This document shows, piece by piece, positions 45,773 to 53,415 of a stretch of 64,000 bases of DNA. The first letter of the stretch is position 1, and each line of letters begins with the position of its first letter. This DNA comes from an uncultured Stomatobaculum sp. (GTDB lineage: Bacteria; Bacillota; Clostridia; Lachnospirales; Lachnospiraceae), in contig NZ_CALEYG010000014.1 in NCBI RefSeq assembly GCF_937924975.1, positions 27,435 through 91,434 on the forward strand, written 5' to 3'. A program made the position numbers and the translations under genes. The notes under the pieces are model-generated. The model saw only the letters and a list, made by a program, of their open reading frames with translations, did not search any database and had not been told where the DNA came from.

Positions 45773-45862
45773 GTTTTTAGGACGCTTCTGTATATATTAG
45801 CGAAGGTTGAGTCAGTAGAATACAAGTACAAGCTTACGGAAACCGGAAAGGAGGATGGTTAA

Positions 45863-46729
45863 ATGTTAATAACATTAAAAGATATGATGGGAATTGCAGA
45901 AAAAGAGGGGATAGCGATAGGCGGTTTCAATACGCCGAATCTTGCTTCCTTAGGCGCCGTAATCGGTGCTGCGGAAGAAGAGAACTTACCGGTAATCTTG
46001 ATGTTTGCGGAGTGTCATGATGAATGGGTATCTTTAGATCTCATCGGACCGGCAATGTTAAAAGCGGCAAGACAAGCAACTGTTCCTGTTTGTGTCCACC
46101 TTGATCACGGAGAACATTTAGAGTATTTGAAAAAAGCACTCGAGCTTGGATTTACGGGGATCATGTATGACGGATCCGTATTGCCGTATGAAGAAAATGT
46201 AGCGAACACAAAGAAAGCCGTAGAAATGGCACGCGCGCACGGTGCTTCGGTGGAGGCGGAACTGGGCTCCATGGGGAGGCGTGAGTCGGGAGCCGATGAT
46301 CGAAGCGGAGATTGTGATGAAACGAAGATCTACACAGATCCGGATTTGGCAGCGGAATTTGTCTCCGCTACGGGGATAGATCTTCTGGCGTGTTCGTTTG
46401 GCACGACACACGGGATCTACTTAAAAGAGCCTAAATTAGACTTGGGAATTGTTCGTGAAGTGCGTAAAGCTACCGATGACGTACCGGTGGTGATGCACGG
46501 TGGCAGCGGAGTGAGCCGAGATGACTATCACGCTGTGATACAGGCCGGCGTCAGAAAAATCAATTACTTCACCTATATGGACAAGGCCGGAGGATCGGGA
46601 GCAAAAAAACACCTCGATGGTCTGGCGCCGGATGCACCGCAGTTCTATTCTTCCGTCTTTTTGGCAGCGAGAGATGAAATGAAGGAAAATGTCAGACATG
46701 CAATCAGGATGTTCGCATTGAAAGAGTAA
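45863..46729 (+). CDS. Class II (zinc) ketose-phosphate aldolase, FBP/tagatose-BP aldolase family
   Basis: 288 residues. TIM-barrel aldolase with CVHLDHG (catalytic Asp and Zn His), EAELG, SFGTTHGIY (Zn His) and VVMHGGSG (Zn His). The phosphate-site motif, usually KINIxTD/E, reads RKINYFTYMDKAGG, so the acidic residue after Thr is Tyr here. That hints at a substrate other than fructose-1,6-bisphosphate. Expected to release DHAP plus an aldehyde from the kinase product. First gene of the sugar operon; GGAGG lies upstream. Confidence 0.9.
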   Translation: MLITLKDMMGIAEKEGIAIGGFNTPNLASLGAVIGAAEEENLPVILMFAECHDEWVSLDLIGPAMLKAARQATVPVCVHLDHGEHLEYLKKALELGFTGIMYDGSVLPYEENVANTKKAVEMARAHGASVEAELGSMGRRESGADDRSGDCDETKIYTDPDLAAEFVSATGIDLLACSFGTTHGIYLKEPKLDLGIVREVRKATDDVPVVMHGGSGVSRDDYHAVIQAGVRKINYFTYMDKAGGSGAKKHLDGLAPDAPQFYSSVFLAARDEMKENVRHAIRMFALKE

Positions 46730-46802
46730 AGGCAGGCAGGCACGACCATAAAGTTGTGATTACTGATTCGACGCATGGTGACAAGAGAGTAGGAGGATAG
46801 TC

Positions 46803-48221
46803 ATGGACAAGAAGAAAATAACATTTGCACTCGCCTTTTGTAATCGAGGATTCATGCCGGGAGAGCTGATTTACGCTGCGCGTGAGGAGCTGATTCAGGC
46901 GGTCCAAAATGCCGGATATGATTATATCGCCATGGATCCGGAGGCAACAAAGTTCGGTGGAATCGAAACCCGAGAAGAAGGTGCCTTATATGCGGAATGG
47001 TTGAACAATCATCGGGGACAGTTTGACGGCGTTATTTTCTCAATGCCGATTTTTGCCGATGAAAACGGTGCGATCGCTGCGTTGCAGGATGCCGGAGTTC
47101 CCATTCTGATGCAGGCTTATCCGGACGAATTGGACAAAATGGACTTTGCGCATAGAAGAGATGCGTATTGCGGTAAATTTTCGGTGACGGATGTGTTTAC
47201 GCAGTACGGTGTTCCCTTTACCTGCTTACAGCCGCACGTCGTCCATCCGCTGTCGAGTGCATTTGCAAAGAACCTCAAGGATTTTGCGGCCATCTGTCGT
47301 GTCGTGAACGGCATGAAACGGTTCAACATAGGATGTATCGGCGCAAGAACAACGGCTTTCAAAACAGTACGTTTTGACGAAATCACACTTCAAAAATACG
47401 GAATCAATGTCGAGTCCTTCGATTTGTCGGAGTTTTTCTTCAAGGTAAGGGAATTGGATGATAACGACCCCGTTGTCAAGAATAAGATTGAGGAGCTAGA
47501 GAATTATACGGACTTCAGCAATGTTCCCGAGGCAAATAAGAAGAATCTTGCGAAGTCTGCCGTGGTTCTGGATCGTTACATCGCAAAATACCGTCTGGAT
47601 GCGCTTGCGCTTCGGTGTTGGAACGAATTTGAACAGGTGTTGCGCATCTGTCCCTGTGTGTTGCTGTCTTACTTAAATGATAAGGGTATCGTGGCTTCCT
47701 GCGAGATTGATATGTGCTCGGCATTGATGATGAGAGCAATGTCACTGGCTTCGGAGCAGCCTACAGCTGTTTTGGATTGGAATAACAATTACGGCGATGA
47801 TCCGGATAAGGTAATCCTCTTCCATTGCGGACCGGTAGCGCAGAGTTTGATGACGGCAAAAGGGCAGGTCACCAATCACAAGATGTTTGATAAGACAGAT
47901 CCGGGCAGTGGTTGGGGAACGAACGAAGGGCGAATCAAAGCGTTTCCGACAACGATTTCCAACTGTCAGACGAAGGACGGAAAAATTATCACCTATGCTT
48001 CCGAGGGGGAATTCACGGCAGACAGAATACCGGAGGAATTCTTTGGATGTGCCGGTGTATGTGAAATTCCCCACTTACAGGATAAGCTGCAAAGGCTTGC
48101 ATACGGTGGATTTAAACACCACACTTCTGTCGGCGTAGGCCATATGCGTGAAGTACTTCACGAGGCGTTTGTTAATTACCTTCATTACGAATGGGTAGAC
48201 ATAGATCACGGGACTTACTGA
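46803..48221 (+). CDS. L-fucose/L-arabinose isomerase family protein
   Basis: 472 residues. Two N-terminal alpha/beta domains (VIFSMPIFADENG; FNIGCIGARTTAFKTVRFDE) precede a C-terminal catalytic part with the family metal-site pattern: VASCEIDMCSALMM (Glu), TAVLDWNN (Asp-Trp-Asn) and FHCGPVAQS (His). Interconverts an aldose and its ketose with a divalent metal. The substrate is not readable; relatives act on fucose, arabinose and sulfoquinovose-type sugars. Next to a kinase and an aldolase. Confidence 0.88.
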   Translation: MDKKKITFALAFCNRGFMPGELIYAAREELIQAVQNAGYDYIAMDPEATKFGGIETREEGALYAEWLNNHRGQFDGVIFSMPIFADENGAIAALQDAGVPILMQAYPDELDKMDFAHRRDAYCGKFSVTDVFTQYGVPFTCLQPHVVHPLSSAFAKNLKDFAAICRVVNGMKRFNIGCIGARTTAFKTVRFDEITLQKYGINVESFDLSEFFFKVRELDDNDPVVKNKIEELENYTDFSNVPEANKKNLAKSAVVLDRYIAKYRLDALALRCWNEFEQVLRICPCVLLSYLNDKGIVASCEIDMCSALMMRAMSLASEQPTAVLDWNNNYGDDPDKVILFHCGPVAQSLMTAKGQVTNHKMFDKTDPGSGWGTNEGRIKAFPTTISNCQTKDGKIITYASEGEFTADRIPEEFFGCAGVCEIPHLQDKLQRLAYGGFKHHTSVGVGHMREVLHEAFVNYLHYEWVDIDHGTY

Positions 48222-48341
48222 TTTCTAAGATCTGTTGTACCGAGCGGGATACGAAAGCGCATAGGAGCAAACGAGTGAGAATCTAAGCACAAAGCAGAGG
48301 TCGAAAGTCTCGAATGAAATTGAGCTTTCTGTGAGGTGAAT

Positions 48342-49853
48342 ATGAAGATTGCCGGGGTTGATATAGGGACAACCGGATGCAAATGCACGGTGTTTGATGA
48401 TGTCGGAAAGTACTTGGGACGAGCTTATCGTGAGTACCCCGCGAATAGAAGTGACAACGGCCACGAAATTGACGCAGAGCTGGTACGGAAGGCAGTGTTC
48501 GAAACCATTGCTGAAATGGCGAAGCAGTTTCCGGATATAGCCGGCATAGGAGTTACGAGCTTTGGTGAAACCTTTGTCATGACCGATGAAAAGGGAATTC
48601 CGCTACATAAGGCGATGTTATATACCGATCCCAGAGGGGACAAGCAGAATCAGTCTCTGATTGAGGCACTCGGAAGTCGGCCAATACAGAAGATAACCGG
48701 AGTAAAGCCTCATGTCACTTACTCGTTGGCGAAGATGATGTGGGTCAAAGAAAATATGCCTGAAGTTTATAATCGCGCAGCTCACATTTTTTTGATGGAA
48801 GATTTTGTGGTTTATCATCTGACGGGTGTTGCGCAAATTGATTACTCATTGGCATCCAGAACGCAGGCCTTTGATATTCGCAATCTATGTTGGAGCAAGG
48901 TCATTTTTGATCAGGCCATGATTGATATGGCTAAAATGTCAAAGCCTGTGCCGACAGGGACTCCGGCCGGTGCAGTAAGGGAAGAGACGGCAAAAGAACT
49001 TGGGCTAATGCTCGGCACGATGATTGTGAACGCAGCGCATGATCAAGTGGCTGCTGCAATCGGAGCGGGTGTATTTGACGGAAGTGTTGCCGCAGACGGA
49101 GCGGGTACGGTCGAATGTATGGTTCCGGTGTATGACAGCCTGCCCGACATGGATGTGATGTATGAGGGGAATTATGCAGTGGTACCCTACGTTGTTCCGG
49201 GGAAATATGTTACCTATGCCTATTCATACACGGGCGGAGCGCTGATTCAGTATTGTGTCGATACACTGGCCGACAAAGAAAAAAAGCAGGCAGAAGCAGA
49301 AAAAATCTCGGTTTATGAACTCCTGGAGAAACAGTACATCGAAGCAAGAGGGGATGTTCCCGGTAAATTGCTGGTACTGCCTCACTTTGCGGGAGCGGCA
49401 ACACCGTATATGGATGCCGGTTCAAAAGGTGCCATCCTCGGACTTACCATGGACAGCAAGGTCTTCGATATTTACCGGGGCTGCATGGAAGGCGTGGTGT
49501 ATGAGATGCTTGTCAATTTCGAACTTCTCAAAAAAAGCGGCGTGGTTTGCAAAAGAATGGCTGCGACAGGAGGCGGAGCAAAATCTCGCACTTGGATGCA
49601 GATGAAGGCAAATATCCTGAATATTCCCATTACGGCATTGTCGACTGTGGATGCGGGAACCGTGGGGGCCGTTATGTTGACCGGAATTGCCATAGGTGCC
49701 TTTCATGACTTGAAAGATGCGGCAATACATATGGTACAGGAGACGATTACCTATCAGCCGAATGAAGAAATGCACGAATGGTACAGAGGTAAATTTGAGC
49801 GCTATGCAAAGCTCTATGATGCGGTAAGACCGCTTGTAGGAGGTGGCGTGTGA
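48342..49853 (+). CDS. FGGY-family carbohydrate kinase
   Basis: 503 residues from ATG 48342 (GTGAGGTGA upstream; GTG 48336 also possible). ASKHA fold: GVDIGTTGCKCTVFDD phosphate-1 loop, HDQVAAAIGAGVFDG with the catalytic Asp, and adenosine loop MAATGGGAKSRTWMQ. Closest in layout to xylulokinase-type members; expected to phosphorylate the ketose, typically at the terminal hydroxyl. Coupled to the next gene by a GTGA overlap. Confidence 0.92.
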   Translation: MKIAGVDIGTTGCKCTVFDDVGKYLGRAYREYPANRSDNGHEIDAELVRKAVFETIAEMAKQFPDIAGIGVTSFGETFVMTDEKGIPLHKAMLYTDPRGDKQNQSLIEALGSRPIQKITGVKPHVTYSLAKMMWVKENMPEVYNRAAHIFLMEDFVVYHLTGVAQIDYSLASRTQAFDIRNLCWSKVIFDQAMIDMAKMSKPVPTGTPAGAVREETAKELGLMLGTMIVNAAHDQVAAAIGAGVFDGSVAADGAGTVECMVPVYDSLPDMDVMYEGNYAVVPYVVPGKYVTYAYSYTGGALIQYCVDTLADKEKKQAEAEKISVYELLEKQYIEARGDVPGKLLVLPHFAGAATPYMDAGSKGAILGLTMDSKVFDIYRGCMEGVVYEMLVNFELLKKSGVVCKRMAATGGGAKSRTWMQMKANILNIPITALSTVDAGTVGAVMLTGIAIGAFHDLKDAAIHMVQETITYQPNEEMHEWYRGKFERYAKLYDAVRPLVGGGV

Positions 49854-50830
49854 ACTCTTATATAGGTCATGACAGCCAGCTTTACGGGGTGGAAGAACTC
49901 AGACTGATTGGCGGTAAGGGAGACGGGATGCGACTTTATCAGATCCACAACGGAAAGGGACTGGATCTTACCGTTTCACCGGATCGGAATGGAGATATTA
50001 CGAGACTTCGCTATAAGGGCTTGAACATGAGCTATCTGTCCCCTTCCGGCTACGTTGCTCCTGCCTACTATGACAGTGTGGGAACCAACTGGCTTAGCAG
50101 TTTTACGGCGGGGTTTCTCACCACTTGCGGGCTTAATAATGTCGGTACACCGAATACAGATCAGGGAGAGGTTTTACCGTTGCATGGAAGTATCGCCAAT
50201 CTTCCGGCGGACTACAGTTATTGGACGATAGAAGAGAGAGAGAACGGTACCTGTTTGGTGGTGCACTCCGAGACGAAGGACGAGACTCTGTTTGGCAGGA
50301 AGCTGCGCTTGGCGAGAGAAATTAAAGTCAGCACAGACAAGAATGAGTTTTGTATCTGGGATACCATCGTGAATACTGGCGATAAAATCGAGCCTTATGA
50401 AATCCTATATCACATGAATATGGGATATCCCCTGTTGGATGAAGATTCCGTGATAGAAATTCGTTCTGCGGAAGTCGTGCCCAGAAACGAGCATGCCGCA
50501 ACGGAGCTTGCAAAGTGGATGCACATGCAGAGACCGACCGCAGGGTATGAAGAATGCTGTTATTACCACAAATTTGCGGGTAAAGAAGGAAGGGCAAAGA
50601 TATACCAGCCGAAACTCGGGATTTCTCTGGAGATTTGCTTTGATGCGGAGAAATTGGATGGCTTCGTGGAGTGGAAGATGATGGGCATTCGTGATTATGT
50701 CCTGGGACTGGAATGTGGGAACTGTTATCCGGACGGGCGCGATGTGATGCGCAAGGTGGGAATGCTTAAATTCTTAAGTCCGGGAGAGTCAAAGGAGTAC
50801 GAAGTCCGTATTCGCCTAAAGGATGAATGA
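49850..50830 (+). CDS. Aldose 1-epimerase family protein (DUF4432 type)
   Basis: 326 residues from GTG 49850. Galactose-mutarotase-like beta-sandwich; LTVSPDRNGDITRLRYKGLNMSYLSPSGY and EPYEILYHMNMGYPLLDE (His and the following acidic residues) match DUF4432 proteins that accompany sugar-catabolic operons. Likely interconverts anomers of the incoming sugar before isomerisation. Coupled on both sides by four-base overlaps. Confidence 0.85.
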   Translation: MNSYIGHDSQLYGVEELRLIGGKGDGMRLYQIHNGKGLDLTVSPDRNGDITRLRYKGLNMSYLSPSGYVAPAYYDSVGTNWLSSFTAGFLTTCGLNNVGTPNTDQGEVLPLHGSIANLPADYSYWTIEERENGTCLVVHSETKDETLFGRKLRLAREIKVSTDKNEFCIWDTIVNTGDKIEPYEILYHMNMGYPLLDEDSVIEIRSAEVVPRNEHAATELAKWMHMQRPTAGYEECCYYHKFAGKEGRAKIYQPKLGISLEICFDAEKLDGFVEWKMMGIRDYVLGLECGNCYPDGRDVMRKVGMLKFLSPGESKEYEVRIRLKDE

Positions 50831-51855
50831 TGTCAAGTGAAAGCAATCAAAGGCAAAGTAAGTGTATGCAAGTACAAAGCGCAGAGCAGAGCGGAGCGTA
50901 CGGAGAAATAGAAGGCGTTGGTAAGAAGATAAGTCGAATTTTTCTTGGAACGGCGATAAGTCCTTTTCTGGACGGAAAGGAGGCGGATGTTTTGCTGGAT
51001 CAAATGTATGCCTTGGGTATCAATGCGTTTGATTCGGCAAGGGGGTATGGATTATCGGAAAGCGTGTTGGGACGATGGGTAAAACATAGGAAGAACCGCG
51101 AGGATGTAGTGCTCCTTACAAAATGTGGGAATGCCTCTCCGACAGGCGCAGTTCATATCGACAGAGGCGTAATGACAGATGAGCTCAAACAGTCTTTGAG
51201 GGAACTGGGGACAGAGTATGCGGATATTCTGCTTTTGCACCGGGATGATGCGAACACATCGACAGCAGAGTTTCTGGAGACCTTTAACGATTTTGTGAGA
51301 GAAGTCATCATCAAGTCTTTCGGCGTATCCAACTGGACTGTAGAGCGTATCCAAGAAGCAAATGCATATGCTGCAAAGCATGGTCTGCGTCCGTTTGCCG
51401 TTTCCAGTCCGAATTTCGGGCTGGCGGAGCAGGTAAACGATCCTTGGGGAGGCAACTGTGTCACAATTTCCGGTCAAGGAAACCAAGCGGCGCGAGATTG
51501 GTATTCCCGAATGAACATGCCGGTGCTTGCATATTCTGCTTTGGGAAGAGGCTTTTTTTCGGGAAGGTTTGAAGCCGGAGATTATGAAAAGGCCAAGTCG
51601 ATTCTGGATGCTTATGCGCAGAAGGGATACTTGTACCCAGTGAATATGGAACGACTGGAACGATGCCAAATTTTGGCGGAAAAGCGCAAGTGTTCCGTCG
51701 CAGAGATAGCAATGAGTTACATCTTTTCTCACGCAATGAACGTATTTGCGGTTGTATCTACGACGAGCCCGGCCAGGATGAAGCTGAATATCGATTCGTT
51801 CAAGCGAAAACTCGATGAGGAAGAGGTACTGTTTCTTGAGTCCGGTGCAAGATAG
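50827..51855 (+). CDS. Aldo/keto reductase
   Basis: 342 residues from ATG 50827 (overlaps the previous stop). TIM-barrel AKR with the catalytic tetrad visible: Asp and Tyr in FDSARGYGLSE, Lys in VLLTKCGN, His in ILLLHRDD. The NADPH region near the end has VVSTTSPARMKLNID. In this locus it could reduce the aldehyde released by the aldolase (lactaldehyde-, glyceraldehyde- or similar). Confidence 0.9.
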   Translation: MMSSESNQRQSKCMQVQSAEQSGAYGEIEGVGKKISRIFLGTAISPFLDGKEADVLLDQMYALGINAFDSARGYGLSESVLGRWVKHRKNREDVVLLTKCGNASPTGAVHIDRGVMTDELKQSLRELGTEYADILLLHRDDANTSTAEFLETFNDFVREVIIKSFGVSNWTVERIQEANAYAAKHGLRPFAVSSPNFGLAEQVNDPWGGNCVTISGQGNQAARDWYSRMNMPVLAYSALGRGFFSGRFEAGDYEKAKSILDAYAQKGYLYPVNMERLERCQILAEKRKCSVAEIAMSYIFSHAMNVFAVVSTTSPARMKLNIDSFKRKLDEEEVLFLESGAR

Positions 51856-51933
51856 TCGGTGCTGAGGGAGAGAATGTGGTTCTTCTATGAAAAGGAATGC
51901 TCAAAAACTATTTTTTCAAGGAGGGAAAGACAC

Positions 51934-53247
51934 ATGAAGGCAAAGAGAATCATCAGTATTGCGACGGCAGCTATCGTTACGGTCGGTTTAGTGGGGTGCG
52001 GAAAGTCAACGTCCACAGGATCTTCGTCGGCAACGCAGGCGGCATCTGACCAGAGTCAGACCGCAGGCAGTGCCTCGGGCGGAGGTGTCGCGAATAAGGA
52101 TAAGCCGATTGCGTGGTTTAACAAACAGCCTTCTAACAGCACAACTGGAGAGTTGGATATGCACGCGCTACACTTTAACGACAAGACCTACTACGTAGGG
52201 TTTGATGCCAATCAAGGTGCGGAGCTACAGGGCGAGATGGCGTTAGACTATATCAAAAAACACGCCAAGGATATAGACCGGAACGGAGACGGCATTATCG
52301 GATATGTACTTGCCGTCGGTGATATCGGACACAACGACTCACTGGCTCGTACCAGGGGCGTTCGCAAAGCCTTCGGTACCGGTGTAGAAAAGGACGGTCT
52401 CATCAATCCCGATCCGATCGGAACCAATACGGACGGAAGTTCGCGTATTGTAAAGGATGGCACCATTAAAGTAGACGGTAAGACCTACGTAATCCGCGAA
52501 CTGGCTTCCCAGGAAATGAAGAACTCCGCGGGAGCAACGTGGGATGCCGCTACCGCAGGAAATGCCATCATCACTTGGAGCGCTTCTTTCGGCGATCAAA
52601 TTGATATGGTCGCTTCAAACAATGACGGCATGGGTATGTCCATGTTCAATGCATGGAGCAAGGAGAAAGGTGTTCCGACCTTTGGTTATGACGCGAATGC
52701 AGATGCCGTTGCCGCAATTGCGGACGGATATGTAGGGACCATTAGTCAGCACGCAGATGTTCAGGCATACCTGACCCTCCGAGTTCTGCGTAACTCTCTG
52801 GATGGCGTGGATATCAGCACCGGCATCAGCAAGCCGGATGAAGAAGGCAATGTTCTTTCCGATGATGTGTATCGTTACGACAAAGAGACTCGCTGTTTCT
52901 ATGCGCTCAACGTGGCAATTACGAAGGAAAACTATCGTGAACACATGGATTCCACGAAAGTTTACGAGCCGGTCAGCAAACCATTGGATGTATCGAAGCA
53001 CGCAACCAAAAAGGTGTGGCTATGTATTTACAATGCTGCGGACAACTTCCTGGGGTCCACCTATCAGCCGCTGTTAAAGCAGTATGATGATATTCTGAAT
53101 CTCGATGTGGAATACATCGGCGGTGACGGACAGACGGAATCGAACATCACGAATCGTTTGGGGAATCCGGATCAGTATGATGCTTTCGCAATCGACATGG
53201 TGAAGACGGACAACGCGGCGTCTTATACCGCATTGCTGAGCGAGTAA
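51934..53247 (+). CDS. MglB-like sugar-binding lipoprotein, apparently circularly permuted
   Basis: 437 residues from ATG 51934 (AAGGAGGG upstream). Lipobox LVGC (Cys22), then a Ser/Gln linker to about residue 55. The domain starts at KPIAWFNKQPS, which matches residues about 105 onward of E. coli MglB, and runs to the MglB C-terminus (NVAITKENYREHM, about 325-338). After a linker, residues about 360-437 match MglB residues 5-100 (VWLCIYNAADNF...AIDMV). Ligand residues kept: His133, Asp135, Arg139, Trp203, Asn230, Asp253, Asp370, Phe372. Changed: Gln272 for Asn256 and Asp421 for Asn91. A Ca-type loop (DRNGDGIIG) is present. No permease or ATPase gene is nearby. Confidence 0.85.
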   Translation: MKAKRIISIATAAIVTVGLVGCGKSTSTGSSSATQAASDQSQTAGSASGGGVANKDKPIAWFNKQPSNSTTGELDMHALHFNDKTYYVGFDANQGAELQGEMALDYIKKHAKDIDRNGDGIIGYVLAVGDIGHNDSLARTRGVRKAFGTGVEKDGLINPDPIGTNTDGSSRIVKDGTIKVDGKTYVIRELASQEMKNSAGATWDAATAGNAIITWSASFGDQIDMVASNNDGMGMSMFNAWSKEKGVPTFGYDANADAVAAIADGYVGTISQHADVQAYLTLRVLRNSLDGVDISTGISKPDEEGNVLSDDVYRYDKETRCFYALNVAITKENYREHMDSTKVYEPVSKPLDVSKHATKKVWLCIYNAADNFLGSTYQPLLKQYDDILNLDVEYIGGDGQTESNITNRLGNPDQYDAFAIDMVKTDNAASYTALLSE

Positions 53248-53262
53248 CAGAATAGCAAAAAG

Positions 53263-53295
53263 AAAGGCTTGCCGGGGAATGCCGGCAAGCCTTTT
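53263..53295 (+). terminator. Rho-independent terminator after the sugar locus
   Basis: Thirteen-pair stem AAAGGCTTGCCGG with its complement, short loop, then T. Marks the right end of the operon. Confidence 0.92.
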
Positions 53296-53415
53296 TCGTC
53301 GAACGGAGGAGAACGGAAAATAAAGCGCATGGAAGCGTTACTCCGTTCGGATATTTGATAGCATCGAAAGACTAACCGTACCGCGCATACCGAATGGCTG
53401 TGTAAGTGCCGGGAT

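Noticed and set aside
44851..53295. Genomic island with integrase or attachment sites
   Set aside because: Composition differs from the flanks, but no integrase, transposase, tRNA or flanking direct repeat was found, so transfer stays an inference.
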